A DNA stretch of 64,000 nt from Nesterenkonia salmonea (GTDB taxonomy: Bacteria; Actinomycetota; Actinomycetes; Actinomycetales; Micrococcaceae). The notes under the pieces are model-generated. The model had not been told where the DNA came from. It made no database searches and worked only from the letters and a program-made list of their open reading frames with translations. The stretch lies in the NCBI RefSeq assembly GCF_005771525.1, contig NZ_VAVZ01000004.1, positions 50,165 to 114,164 of the forward strand, in the 5' to 3' direction. The position numbers and the translations under genes are program-made. Shown in pieces: positions 52,370 through 61,601 of the stretch (positions within the stretch are counted from its first letter, which is position 1; each line of letters starts with the position of its first letter).

Positions 52370-53656
52370 CTAGTTGATGAGGTCGTGGACCTGGACGACC
52401 TGGTCACGGCCTGGACCCACTCCTATAGCAGAGAATTTCGCGCCCGACATTTTTTCCAAGGTCAGCACGTAGTTCCGCGCGTTCTCCGGAAGGTCATCCA
52501 GCGTGCGGGCCCCAGTGATGTCCTCAGTCCAGCCGGGGAAGTTCTCATAGATCGGCTTTGCGTGATGGAACTCAGTCTGCGTCATGGGCATCTGGTCGTG
52601 CCGCACACCGTCGATCTCGTAGGCCACGCACACTGGAATCTCTTCGATTCCGGTGAGCACATCAAGTTTGGTCAGGAAGAAGTCAGTGAACCCGTTGATT
52701 CGCGCGGCGTACCTGGCCATCACGGCGTCGTACCAGCCGCACCGGCGAGGTCGTCCGGTATTCACGCCAAACTCACCGCCAGTCTTCTGCAGAAACTCAC
52801 CCCAGTTGTCGAACAGTTCCGTGGGGAACGGGCCAGCACCTACGCGGGTCGTGTAGGCCTTGATGATGCCCACCGATCGATTGATCCGGGTTGGGCCGAT
52901 CCCTGAGCCGACGCTGGCTCCACCGGCCGTTGGGTTCGATGACGTCACAAAGGGGTAGGTGCCGTGGTCGACGTCCAGATATGTGGCCTGGCCGCCCTCC
53001 ATGAGCACCACCTCACCACGGTCTAAGGCGTCATTAAGCAGAATCGTGCTGTCGATCACCATGGGGCGCAGTCGCTCCACGAAGGACAAGAAGTACTCGG
53101 CGATTTCATCTACGGTGATATCGCGGCGGTTGTAGAGCTTCACCAAAAGTTCGTTCTTCTGACGCAGAGCCCCCTCGATCTTCTGCCGGAGGATGGACTC
53201 GTCGAAAATGTCCTGGACCCTGATGCCCAGACGTCCGACCTTATCCATGTACGTCGGCCCGATTCCCCGCCCGGTCGTGCCGATCGCACGTTTGCCCAGG
53301 AACCGTTCGGTGACCTTGTCCATCGTCTGGTGGTATGGCGCCACCAAGTGCGCATTGGCGCTGATACGCAGCTTGGAGGTGTCAGCTCCGCGAACTTCCA
53401 AGCCGTCGATCTCCTCGAACAGCGCTTCGAGGTTGACGACCACACCATTGCCAATGACAGGAGTGGCGTTGGGCGAGAGAATCCCGGCCGGCAAGAGCTT
53501 CAGCTCGAACTTTTCCCCGCCGACCACCACGGTGTGACCGGCGTTGTTGCCTCCGTTGGGCTTGACCACATAGTCGACTCGGGAGCCAAGCAGATCAGTC
53601 GCCTTGCCTTTTCCCTCATCGCCCCACTGGGCACCGACGATAACAATGGCTGGCAT
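52370..53656 (-). CDS. purA: Adenylosuccinate synthetase
   Basis: GTP-dependent enzyme of AMP synthesis, joining IMP and aspartate. The 428-aa protein has the P-loop [14 protein letters not shown], the IMP site [13 protein letters not shown], the [14 protein letters not shown] segment, the [19 protein letters not shown] signature and [12 protein letters not shown]. Length and motifs are complete. It is transcribed with rbsK downstream. Confidence 0.97.
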   Translation of the reverse strand: MPAIVIVGAQWGDEGKGKATDLLGSRVDYVVKPNGGNNAGHTVVVGGEKFELKLLPAGILSPNATPVIGNGVVVNLEALFEEIDGLEVRGADTSKLRISANAHLVAPYHQTMDKVTERFLGKRAIGTTGRGIGPTYMDKVGRLGIRVQDIFDESILRQKIEGALRQKNELLVKLYNRRDITVDEIAEYFLSFVERLRPMVIDSTILLNDALDRGEVVLMEGGQATYLDVDHGTYPFVTSSNPTAGGASVGSGIGPTRINRSVGIIKAYTTRVGAGPFPTELFDNWGEFLQKTGGEFGVNTGRPRRCGWYDAVMARYAARINGFTDFFLTKLDVLTGIEEIPVCVAYEIDGVRHDQMPMTQTEFHHAKPIYENFPGWTEDITGARTLDDLPENARNYVLTLEKMSGAKFSAIGVGPGRDQVVQVHDLIN

Positions 53657-53751
53657 GAGCGGGAGTCCTTCCGAGGCGGGTGTTGAGCCTCACTGAGTCT
53701 ACCAACGGTCCACCCAGCATGCGCTAAGCCCGGCTGACTAGTCTTCTCGGT

Positions 53752-53907
53752 ATGTTTGCTGCAATCAAGAAGCTCCTCATCACCCTGTTCAAGGCGCGAA
53801 TTCTGACCAAGCTGGCCCTCCCTAAGGTACTGCTGCTTTGGGTGGGCTACAGACTTCTACGGGCTCTGGTGCGCCGAAAGCAGTCGCAGGGAAGCCGCAG
53901 CGCGTAA
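53752..53907 (+). CDS. Small basic protein, 51 aa
   Basis: ATG at 53752, TAA at 53905-53907. The peptide begins MFAAIKKLLITLFKARIL, has a hydrophobic middle (LALPKVLLLWVGYRLL) and ends with RRKQSQGSRSA. It is basic and probably membrane-associated. It stands alone between purA (divergent) and tdk (convergent). Good codon usage and lack of a competing frame support it, but I know no family. Confidence 0.45.
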   Translation: MFAAIKKLLITLFKARILTKLALPKVLLLWVGYRLLRALVRRKQSQGSRSA

Positions 53908-53914
53908 GTTGCCC

Positions 53915-54568
53915 CTAGCCCAGCCGTCCTCCGGAGAGCTCAAGGTAGCAGGAAGCACAGAGCGACTCGTACCAGACGTCGGTTCCGTCAATGGCGATCT
54001 GATCTCCATCGAAAATCACCGCCTCACCTTGCCGGCGGGTGTTGAAAACCGCTTTCTGGCCACAACTGCAGATGGTCTTCAGCTCTTCGAGCGCATGGGC
54101 CAGGTCCATCAGCCGGGCTGAGCCGGGAAAGGCGTGGGTACGGAAATCTGTGCGTATTCCATAGGCTAGGACAGGAACCCCATCCAAGACCGCGATGCGC
54201 AGAAGGTCGTCAACTTGGGTAGGGGTCAGGAACTGAGCCTCATCCACCAACAGACATGCCACGGGCTTGACCTCGGCCGGAGAACTGTTCGGTTCGCCTT
54301 CCGCGAGTCCTTCCAGCAGGGTGCCTGCGGGATCTGCGGTGGCGTGGCGGTGGTAGAGGTCTCGGAGGCCAGCCTCTGGGGCGATAAGGAAGTCGACGCT
54401 GCGGGCCACTCCCAGCCGGGAGACGATCTGATCGTCGCCTTTGGTGTCCACGCCAGGTTTGGCCAGGAGTACCCGCTGGTTACGTTCCTCATAATTGAAC
54501 GCCGCCTGCAGTAATCCAGTGGACTTGCCGGAGTTCATCGCTCCGTAGCGAAAGTAAAGCTTGGCCAT
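53915..54568 (-). CDS. tdk: Thymidine kinase
   Basis: Salvage enzyme of 217 aa that phosphorylates thymidine. P-loop GAMNSGKST, VDEAQFLTPTQVDDL (catalytic Glu region), GIRTDFRTHAFPGSARLMDLA, and a zinc site formed by CSCG and a later CASC. YESLCASCYLE is a standard end. The ATG shares a base with the upstream DUF3151 stop. Confidence 0.95.
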   Translation of the reverse strand: MAKLYFRYGAMNSGKSTGLLQAAFNYEERNQRVLLAKPGVDTKGDDQIVSRLGVARSVDFLIAPEAGLRDLYHRHATADPAGTLLEGLAEGEPNSSPAEVKPVACLLVDEAQFLTPTQVDDLLRIAVLDGVPVLAYGIRTDFRTHAFPGSARLMDLAHALEELKTICSCGQKAVFNTRRQGEAVIFDGDQIAIDGTDVWYESLCASCYLELSGGRLG

Positions 54569-54993
54569 CAGCTCCGCAGCGTGGTGATCTGCTCAGCTGC
54601 GGTGCCATCACAGTCATTGAGGAGGTCACCAATGCGCTCGACCTCACCGACCTCTCCGATGGCGGCGGCGGCCTGTCCCAGAGCGGCCAGCGATCTCAAG
54701 AAACCCCGGTTGGGCTCGTGCTCCCAAGGTACCGGCCCCTGCCCACGCCACCCATTGGCGCGCAGTGTGTCGAGCCCACGGTGATATCCGACCCGGGCGT
54801 AGGCGTACCCCTCAACGGTGTAGCCGGCGTCTAATGCTTCTTCTGCCAATAGGGCCCACACCAGGGACGAGGTCGGGTGTTGAGCTGCCAGGTCTACGGG
54901 TTCCTCACCCGTGGCCAGGGACTCAACGACCTCCGGTTCGGGAGGCAACAATGTAGGTTCGGGCTCCATTAGATTCTTACCGAGGATGCTCAT
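54568..54993 (-). CDS. DUF3151 protein
   Basis: A 141-aa cytoplasmic protein with the actinobacterial DUF3151 pattern: AAQHPTSSLVWALLAEEALDAG, VEGYAYARVGYHRGLDTLRANGWRGQGPVPWEHEPNRGFLRSLAALG. Function unknown. I choose the second ATG (54991-54993); the first overlaps the probable AGGA ribosome site. Coupled to tdk by a one-base overlap. Confidence 0.85.
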   Translation of the reverse strand: MSILGKNLMEPEPTLLPPEPEVVESLATGEEPVDLAAQHPTSSLVWALLAEEALDAGYTVEGYAYARVGYHRGLDTLRANGWRGQGPVPWEHEPNRGFLRSLAALGQAAAAIGEVGEVERIGDLLNDCDGTAAEQITTLRS

Positions 54994-55040
54994 ACTGCTC
55001 ATCCTAACTGGGTCAGGGGCTTGTCTCCGCGAGACCCAAA

Positions 55041-56222
55041 TCAGACCGCAACGGACTTCGGCGGATCTGGTTCCTGGGCTGCTAAGTCGCCGGGCTTCTG
55101 CTTCTTCTGCTTCACCGTCTTGCCGTGGATGACCCGGTGCCTGACAAACCCTGATGTCTGGTCCACGAGCATAGTGATGGCGATAATGACGAACAATGTG
55201 ATGCCGATGGCTTCCCAGTCATACGGCCGTTGGCCGAAGAGCCCATTGGGTGGGCTGATCAGGCGACCGATACCTCCGGCGCCGAGAGCTCCCAGGATGG
55301 CGGAGGCTCTAATGTTGACCTCGAACCGGTAGAGCCAGATCGCAATGACTTCGGGCAAGACCTGTGGAAGCACCGCCCAGCGGATGACTTGGATATGGCT
55401 CGCACCGGCGGCACGGGACGCTTCCAGAGGCCCCCGGTCCACGCCCTCTATCGATTCGGAGATCAGCTTGGACAGTGTTCCGATCGAGCTGATGCCCAGA
55501 GCAAAAGCTCCAGCCATCGCTCCCCCTCGATCGGCAGGGCCCACACCGAGGAGTGGGATGAAGATGGCGACGGCGAAGACGATTTCTGGCACCGCGCGGA
55601 TCACGGAGAGGATGAAACGCATCGGAATGTAGGTGGCCAATGGGGTCATATTCCGGGCCGCCAAGATGCCGCAGGGCAGCGAGAATATCGCGCCAACGAT
55701 GGTGCCGATCCAGGCGATGGCCACTGATTCCAACATCGCGTCGAATGCGGAGGACCAGTTGCCACGCGCCTGTTCATCTGGCACCTGCGCAACTCCCCCG
55801 ACCATTTGGAGGCCAAAGTCCCAGATTCTTGCTGGCATTTCGAGAAGAGCGCTGAGGGTCATCCCGGTGCCTGCTGCTGAGGAGATGAACAGCACGCCGA
55901 TCATGATCAGTGCCATGTTGTACCAGAACTTCACGGGCTTCACAGGGCGCATGTCGAGCCGGTCGGGTGTGTAGCCGCCTTGGTGGTGACCGGCATCTGA
56001 GCGCTGCTGCGCTTGGGTCCGCTGTTTCCTGGTGCCCACGTAGGCCAGGCCGTAGATCGTCAACGCTAGCGCGAAGGCGCCGGCTCCTATTGCCAGCCCC
56101 CACATCATCCGTGAGAAGACATCTGAGGACTCCGCAGCCGGTGCGTAGGTCAGCAGGAATCCACCTGCGGCGAGCAGGACTGCACCGACGATCGCGGCGG
56201 AGACTTTGTACCCGTGGCTCAC
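55041..56222 (-). CDS. phnE: Phosphonate-type ABC permease (PhnE-like, second)
   Basis: A 393-aa permease. The C-terminal two-thirds is PhnE-like, with the EAA loop EASRAAGASHIQVIRWAVLPQVLPEVIAIWLYRFEVNIRAS and GAGGIGRLI. About 100 extra N-terminal residues add two helices and a basic linker (residues 1-95) not found in standard ~270-aa PhnE. The ATG overlaps the first permease stop by 4 bp. Last gene of phnD-phnC-phnE-phnE. Confidence 0.87.
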   Translation of the reverse strand: MSHGYKVSAAIVGAVLLAAGGFLLTYAPAAESSDVFSRMMWGLAIGAGAFALALTIYGLAYVGTRKQRTQAQQRSDAGHHQGGYTPDRLDMRPVKPVKFWYNMALIMIGVLFISSAAGTGMTLSALLEMPARIWDFGLQMVGGVAQVPDEQARGNWSSAFDAMLESVAIAWIGTIVGAIFSLPCGILAARNMTPLATYIPMRFILSVIRAVPEIVFAVAIFIPLLGVGPADRGGAMAGAFALGISSIGTLSKLISESIEGVDRGPLEASRAAGASHIQVIRWAVLPQVLPEVIAIWLYRFEVNIRASAILGALGAGGIGRLISPPNGLFGQRPYDWEAIGITLFVIIAITMLVDQTSGFVRHRVIHGKTVKQKKQKPGDLAAQEPDPPKSVAV

Positions 56223-57298
56223 AGCAGTTTCCTCCGGATAGACAAGGACAGCAGGTCCACCAGCAGAACCACGAACACCAGGGCCCAGAGGATGGCTCCA
56301 ACATTCTCGTACCCCTGGGACATGCGGCCGATCTGTCGGCTCAGCTCCCCGCCGATACCTGCCACTCCGACAACCCCCAGCGCAGCTGAAGCCCTGATGT
56401 TCAGTTCGAACACGTACAGGCTGTAAGAGATGAAGCTGGGCATAACGGCGGGCAGCACCGCCACTCGATCGCGTTGGATGAGGTTGGCGCCTGCGGCATC
56501 AGCCGCTTCAAGAGGACCCGGTTGTATAGCGTCTATGGATTCGCTGAGCAGCTTGGCCACGATGCCAATATTGAACATGATCAGTGCCAACACGGCCGCT
56601 AGGGCTCCGAGCCCGTAGGCGGTGCCGCCGATGAACGCGGCGAACAAGAGCGCCCAGGCGACGTCGGGGATGGATCGGACGACTGAGTTGATGGCTTTGA
56701 TGGTTTGGCTTGTGCCCTTGTTGAAGCTGGACACTGGTGAGGCGAGCATGGCGAGCAGAAGCCCGATGAAGCACCCGATGATCGTGGCCACCACGGCCAT
56801 GCACAGCGTGATCAGCCACTCGCCCCAGATGGGCCGAGACGTTCCTGCCACATTATGGAGGAAGAGGTAGCTCCAGTCGGGGTTGAAGTACCCGACCAGC
56901 TGTTGCCGGGTGTTTCCACCGGTCAACCGACCAGGCACCTCTGCGATGCGGTCGATGAAGTGGATATTGGATCCGGCCCAGTAGGTGATCGCGATGATAG
57001 CGAGCCCGCCGAAAGCGCCCATGGGCGTCACCCGCAGCTTCCAACAGATGAGCAACGCCAGGATCATGATGATGAGGCCGATGAGCGGATCTCGCGGTGC
57101 CCACAGGACCGTGTCACCTAGCGGGAAGAACAGGACGGCGGTGCCTTCCCACGTCCAAAAGAAAAAACCGAAGATCGCAACCGCCAGGACTACCAGCCCC
57201 AGATAGGGCGGGACTTTGGGGGTGGGCGGCTTGGGGCGGTTCTGCCCTTGCGCTGGGGGTGCTGCGGCATCCGAGCGCTTGGTGACAGCTTTGCTCAC
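56219..57298 (-). CDS. phnE: Phosphonate-type ABC permease (PhnE-like, first)
   Basis: A 359-aa permease with an N-terminal Pro-rich cytoplasmic stretch, several extra helices, then the PhnE core: RSIPDVAWALLFAAFIGGTAYGLGALAAVLAL, EAA loop EAADAAGANLIQRDRVAVLPAVMPSFISYSLYVFELNIRAS, GVVGVAGIGGELS. Overlaps phnC by 4 bp. It forms a heterodimer with the second permease. Confidence 0.87.
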   Translation of the reverse strand: MSKAVTKRSDAAAPPAQGQNRPKPPTPKVPPYLGLVVLAVAIFGFFFWTWEGTAVLFFPLGDTVLWAPRDPLIGLIIMILALLICWKLRVTPMGAFGGLAIIAITYWAGSNIHFIDRIAEVPGRLTGGNTRQQLVGYFNPDWSYLFLHNVAGTSRPIWGEWLITLCMAVVATIIGCFIGLLLAMLASPVSSFNKGTSQTIKAINSVVRSIPDVAWALLFAAFIGGTAYGLGALAAVLALIMFNIGIVAKLLSESIDAIQPGPLEAADAAGANLIQRDRVAVLPAVMPSFISYSLYVFELNIRASAALGVVGVAGIGGELSRQIGRMSQGYENVGAILWALVFVVLLVDLLSLSIRRKLL

Positions 57299-58164
57299 AC
57301 AGTGTCCTTGCGGTCACTGTCGCTGCTGGCAGCCGTCACTGCCTCAGTGAGGTCAGATTCTGTGGGGTTCTCCACACCCGCACCGAGACGCCCGTCCCCC
57401 TGCGCTTGGCTGATTTCTTCAGCTGAGAGCGGGCGCTGGTAGACATCGGCGATCACGCTGTCGGTGGCGTCCTGCGTGGGGCCGTCGAAGACCACCTCGC
57501 CGTTACGCATACCGATGATCCGGTCAGCGTAGTCCCTTGCGAGGTCCAGGTGGTGCATGTTCACCACGCAGGTGATTCCCAGATCCCGCTGGATGGTGCG
57601 GAGGTCGCCGAGAACCTTTCGCGCAGTGGGCGGATCCAAGGAGGCGACCGGCTCGTCAGCCAGGATGACCTCCGGATCTTGGGCCAGAACTCGCGCGATG
57701 GCCACGCGCTGCTGTTGCCCGCCGGAGAGTGCTGCGGCGCGGTTGTAGGCTTTCTCTACGATCCCTACGCGTTCCAATGATTGGAAGGCGACTTCTTTAT
57801 CCTGGCTGCCGTACCAGCCAATGAGTGAACGCCAGGTCGGGGTAAAGGCTGAACGTCCGATCAGCACGTTGTTGAGAACGCTGATGCGCCCGACGTTGTT
57901 GAACTGCTGGAAGATCATGCCAACTTTGGAGCGCAGCTTCCGCAGCTTGGACTTGTTCTTGGGGTCCACGACGGTCTCGCCCACGGTCAGTGTGCCGTTG
58001 GTGTAGGGGACGAGTCCGTTGACCGCGCGGATCAGTGTCGACTTCCCTGCCCCGGAGAGTCCGATGATGGCCACGAACTCGCCTTGGTTGATCTCCAGGC
58101 TGATGTCGCTCAGTCCCTTGTAACCGTTGGGATAGACGACGTCGACGTTCTCAAACTTAATCAT
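57295..58164 (-). CDS. phnC: Phosphonate-type ABC ATP-binding protein
   Basis: A 289-aa ATPase: Walker A GLSGAGKST, Q-loop MIFQQFNNVGRISVLNNVLIGR (the PhnC form), signature ALSGGQQQRVAIARVL, Walker B VILADEPVASLDPPTAR, H-loop VNMHHLDLA. A ~35-residue tail is hydrophilic. It follows phnD after 100 bp that contain a strong hairpin. Confidence 0.92.
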   Translation of the reverse strand: MIKFENVDVVYPNGYKGLSDISLEINQGEFVAIIGLSGAGKSTLIRAVNGLVPYTNGTLTVGETVVDPKNKSKLRKLRSKVGMIFQQFNNVGRISVLNNVLIGRSAFTPTWRSLIGWYGSQDKEVAFQSLERVGIVEKAYNRAAALSGGQQQRVAIARVLAQDPEVILADEPVASLDPPTARKVLGDLRTIQRDLGITCVVNMHHLDLARDYADRIIGMRNGEVVFDGPTQDATDSVIADVYQRPLSAEEISQAQGDGRLGAGVENPTESDLTEAVTAASSDSDRKDTV

Positions 58165-58175
58165 GGTTAAGGGGT

Positions 58176-58233
58176 CCTGATCTTCGGTGTGCGGACTCAG
58201 CGATTCGCCTGTGTGCGCACACCGAAGATCAGG
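58176..58233. repeat. 18-bp inverted repeat between phnD and phnC
   Basis: Arm CCTGATCTTCGGTGTGCG at 58176-58193 and its perfect reverse complement at 58216-58233, with a 22-nt loop. It sits in the only sizeable gap of the phnDCEE unit. A hairpin this strong could act as a partial terminator or 3' stabiliser that raises binding-protein mRNA over the membrane genes. No U run follows on the minus strand. Confidence 0.75.
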
Positions 58234-58264
58234 GGTTTCCTCTCAGTTCAGATGAGCGGCCTGG

Positions 58265-59341
58265 TCACTGGTCGCCGAAGTCGTTGTAGACCTGGCGTGC
58301 GACGTCTAGAGCTTCCTCGTCAGCCGGTACCAATCCATTGATCTCGTACACGTCGTAGAGCGGGTCACCCTCGTCGAGGTCACCTGATTCGGCGAAGCTC
58401 AACCATGCATCCACTAGGATGTCGAGCTCTTCATCGGTGAACTCATCGGACGCGACGATGCCGTCATTGGGAATAGGGCCGGCCCATGCGAACACGACCA
58501 GTTCCTCTCCCACATCAGGGTTGTCGTCGACGATGTTGGCGCGGGCGTCATCGAAGGACGTTCCGATGGTGAATTCGTCGTTGTAGACAGCTTCCACAGC
58601 CTGGTCATGGCCGCCGGCGAACTGTGCGTCCACCTCTACGCCGAGCTCATTGAGCTGAGTCTGCGGGAAGTAGAAACCTGAAGCGGAGCCCTCTTCGACG
58701 AAGGCAACACTGGTGCCTTCGTCGATCAGTTCAAGAGCGTCCTCACCCATTGGGCCATAGTCGGCGAGCTCTCCGGTCTCCTCATCCAGGATGCCGTTGC
58801 AGAAGAGGAATCCGTCTTCATCGGCGACCGGCTCGTCGTCCAGGCAGTAGGTGTCGGGGTCATTGGTGAACCACTGGGTGACGTAGGTGTCTGCTCCGTA
58901 GCGCAGCGACTGCAGAATCGGGGTGCCGCCTGCCTCGTCCTCGGCTTGGATCATGCCAACAGGGCCTGACATCAGCAGCTGCACATCTCCTGACTGCATA
59001 CCCTGGATCACACCGAGGTAGCTGTCGGCGAAGAAGATGTCGACGTCGAATCCGCCCAGCGATTCAGAGAGCTGGTCAGCCAAAGACTGTGCGTTCTCTT
59101 CCTCAGCTTCGGTGGCTGAGTCAGTGGCCGGGACTAGGCCGATGGTGATCGAATCGACGGATTCGATCTCACCGGTGGCATCCTCGCCACCGTCGGCACC
59201 GTTGTCAGTGTCCTCCACATCGGCGACATCGTCGTCGTCAGTGTCATCGCCAGTGACATCGTCCTGATCACCGGCACAGGCCGCAAGAGAAAGGGTCAAG
59301 ACACTGGCCAGCGCAAAAGCTGACTTGGTGTTCATACGCAT
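58265..59341 (-). CDS. phnD: Phosphonate-type ABC substrate-binding lipoprotein
   Basis: A 358-aa PhnD-family lipoprotein (lipobox LAAC, Cys22). After the anchor lies a linker of ~35 residues, more than half Asp/Glu. The binding domain has SITIGLVPATDSA, FADSYLGVIQGMQSGDVQLLMSGPVGMI, AFVEEGSASGFYFPQTQL and IGTSFDDARANI. An insert with two Cys (DTYC and FLFC) may form a disulfide. The ligand (phosphonate, phosphite or phosphate ester) cannot be decided; no C-P lyase or phosphite dehydrogenase gene is present. ATG 59339-59341 has AAGGA upstream. Confidence 0.88.
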   Translation of the reverse strand: MRMNTKSAFALASVLTLSLAACAGDQDDVTGDDTDDDDVADVEDTDNGADGGEDATGEIESVDSITIGLVPATDSATEAEEENAQSLADQLSESLGGFDVDIFFADSYLGVIQGMQSGDVQLLMSGPVGMIQAEDEAGGTPILQSLRYGADTYVTQWFTNDPDTYCLDDEPVADEDGFLFCNGILDEETGELADYGPMGEDALELIDEGTSVAFVEEGSASGFYFPQTQLNELGVEVDAQFAGGHDQAVEAVYNDEFTIGTSFDDARANIVDDNPDVGEELVVFAWAGPIPNDGIVASDEFTDEELDILVDAWLSFAESGDLDEGDPLYDVYEINGLVPADEEALDVARQVYNDFGDQ

Positions 59342-59555
59342 ATGGGAGTTTCCTTCGAGTCCAGTCAAGGTGCAGGTGCGGTTGCTGGAGCGAAGCCGTT
59401 CTGGCCACGCCCGAACAGTCTTGGGAGCGAAAGGCCCACAAGTCTCATCTCACTCTAAGTGGCGCTGAACCTGGCGACAACCTGAAAGCGCCCATTTCTC
59501 CAAGCTGTCATCTAGTGTTAACTTTCACCGGCTCAGGAGCCCAACTAAACAGCGT

Positions 59556-60353
59556 TTAGCCTGCCCAGCGGCGAATGGCCTCCACAGAATCGGCGAACGT
59601 ACTGACCCGTAGGTGGGGCGCGCCGAGGGCTGTCTGGAACCGGTCGATGAGGATGGTGTATCCGCCTAGAGCCTTCACATGTGCCAGGTCGTTGGCCCAG
59701 ATATCACCAATGGAGAGTATGTTTTTCTCTGGGATCGGCGGCTGGCCTATGTGCCGAGCCCGTTCCAGAGCCTGCGGCATCCCGAAGGGTTTTTGAGCGG
59801 AGTTGATGACCGCATCGAAGCTGTTCTGCAGGCCCAGTGCCTGCAACCAGGTGTCGAAACCTTCCGCCGGGGCATTCGTGGCGAGTACGGCGATGATCCC
59901 AGACTCGCGCAGCTCATCCAATAGGTCGGGGGCCTCTGGTGGGGTGTGCAAGTCGGTCGCGTCCAGACCTGCACCGACCAGGTGCCGGCGCGCTTGACGG
60001 AATGCCTGGCCAGCCTCCTCCTGGGTGAGCCCAGATTGGCTGGCGAGGAGCTGGACCAGCTGGTACCCGTCTTGGAGAGGCCAAGCAACGGGGTGAGCCT
60101 TTTCCTCCTTGGGAGGTTCTTCGGTCTCTGCAGTAACCGGAGTTCCAGCGTCGTCGTACTCAATTTCCTCGGCCAGCAGGACGTTCTGCGCGAAGGCCGT
60201 TGTCACGACCTCCCGCACAGTCCGTCCCCCGGGTCCCGGCAGGGACCGCTGGCCCAGCATGGCATCGACCTGGTCCGCGTAGGCGAGGACTGGATCATCC
60301 CCTAAGCAGAGGGTGCCGTCGAAATCCAACAGGAGCAGCTTGTTTCGTATCAC
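59556..60353 (-). CDS. HAD-family hydrolase
   Basis: A 265-aa HAD phosphatase: motif I LLDFDGTLCLGDD, motif II LATNAP, motif III lysine in AQKPFGMP, motif IV SIGDIWANDLAHVKALG. The cap region contains an acidic insert (residues ~70-90, with EEPPKEEK). The motif set suggests a small phosphate-ester substrate. It lies 55 bp after fba and 214 bp before phnD on the same strand; the latter gap makes a shared operon with phn uncertain. Confidence 0.82.
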   Translation of the reverse strand: MIRNKLLLLDFDGTLCLGDDPVLAYADQVDAMLGQRSLPGPGGRTVREVVTTAFAQNVLLAEEIEYDDAGTPVTAETEEPPKEEKAHPVAWPLQDGYQLVQLLASQSGLTQEEAGQAFRQARRHLVGAGLDATDLHTPPEAPDLLDELRESGIIAVLATNAPAEGFDTWLQALGLQNSFDAVINSAQKPFGMPQALERARHIGQPPIPEKNILSIGDIWANDLAHVKALGGYTILIDRFQTALGAPHLRVSTFADSVEAIRRWAG

Positions 60354-60408
60354 TTACTTACGTCTCATCCGCTCCGTTGTTCCTCCTCAGGCTTGCCACG
60401 AGCGCGTC

Positions 60409-61431
60409 TTACTTAATGGACTTTCCGGCTGAACCGAGCTTCTCTGCTGCTTCGACGATTCGCTTGGCCATGTTGTCCTCCGCGGCTTTGCCCCAGACAC
60501 GGGGGTCGTAGGTCTTTTTGTTTCCGACATCGCCGTCCACTTTGAGCACCCCGTCGTAATTCTTCAGCATGTGGTCGGCCACAGGGCGGGTGAAGGCGTA
60601 CTGGGTGTCGGTGTCGATGTTCATTTTGATCACACCGTAGCTCACTGCGTCCGAGATCTCTTGGTCGGTGGAGCCGCTGCCGCCATGAAAGACCAGATCG
60701 AAGGGGTTGTCCTTGCCGTACTTGGCGGAGGTCTGCTCTTGGATGTCCTTGAGGATCTCTGGCCGCAGCTTCACATTTCCGGGCTTGTAGACTCCGTGCA
60801 CATTGCCGAAGGTCAGCGCGGTGATGTACCGCCCTTTCTCTCCAAGGCCGAGTGCTTCGATGGTGGCTATGGCGTCATCGACTGTGGTGTAGAGCTTTTC
60901 GTTGATCTCGTTCTCGACGCCGTCCTCTTCCCCACCAACGGTGCCGATCTCCACTTCGAGGATCTGCTTGGCAGCTTCACTGCGGGGCAGCAACTCAGCA
61001 GCGATTCGCAGGTTCTCCTCCAGAGTCTCTGCGGAACCATCCCACATATGCGAGTTGAAGATGGGGTCACGGCCTGCTTTGACCTCAGCCTCTGAGGCTT
61101 CCAGCAGCGGCAGGACGAAGTCGTCGAGTTTGTCCTGCGGGCAGTGGTCAGTGTGCAGCGCGATGTTGACGCCATAGTTCTTCGCGACCTGCTTGGCGAA
61201 AGCTGCGAAGCCCAGGGAACCGGCGACCATGTCCTTCATGAAAGGGCCCGACCAGTATGCGGCTCCGCCAGTGGAGACCTGGATGATGCCGTCTGATTCC
61301 GCGTCTGCGAATCCCTTGATGGCGGCATTGAGCGTTTGGGAGCTGGTGACGTTGACCGCTGGGTAGGCGTAACCACCGGCCTTAGCCGAGTCGATCATCT
61401 GGTTGTACTTGTCAGGGGTTGCGATGGCCAC
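60409..61431 (-). CDS. fba: Fructose-bisphosphate aldolase, class II
   Basis: Zn2+-dependent glycolytic aldolase, 340 aa. Metal and substrate motifs: NIALHTDHCPQDK, SHMWDGSAETLEENLRIAAEL, VEIGTVGGEEDGVE, LTFGNVHGVYKPGNVKL, VFHGGSGSTDQEI and KMNIDTDTQYAFTRPV. The GTG at 61429-61431 has AAAGGAG 6 nt upstream; the longer frame to 61566 is not supported. Typical long-form class IIb of actinobacteria. Confidence 0.96.
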   Translation of the reverse strand: MAIATPDKYNQMIDSAKAGGYAYPAVNVTSSQTLNAAIKGFADAESDGIIQVSTGGAAYWSGPFMKDMVAGSLGFAAFAKQVAKNYGVNIALHTDHCPQDKLDDFVLPLLEASEAEVKAGRDPIFNSHMWDGSAETLEENLRIAAELLPRSEAAKQILEVEIGTVGGEEDGVENEINEKLYTTVDDAIATIEALGLGEKGRYITALTFGNVHGVYKPGNVKLRPEILKDIQEQTSAKYGKDNPFDLVFHGGSGSTDQEISDAVSYGVIKMNIDTDTQYAFTRPVADHMLKNYDGVLKVDGDVGNKKTYDPRVWGKAAEDNMAKRIVEAAEKLGSAGKSIK

Positions 61432-61601
61432 GCTGAGCTCCTTTGACGTTGGATCTGACGGCACAGCGCAGTGAGCCGTTTGACCCTCACCCAGGGATAC
61501 TTGGACCACGGGGCATAGGGAAACGAAGTCACAGCGCTGCTGTGACCCCATCCTATGGCAGGCCACGAAGCTTGTCAGAGTCTCTTGGGCAGCGTGGCTC
61601 C

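Noticed and set aside
59516..59535. GTTAAC...TTCACC near the phnD upstream region as a PHO box
   Set aside because: Only a loose match to the actinobacterial direct repeat, without a second unit at proper spacing.
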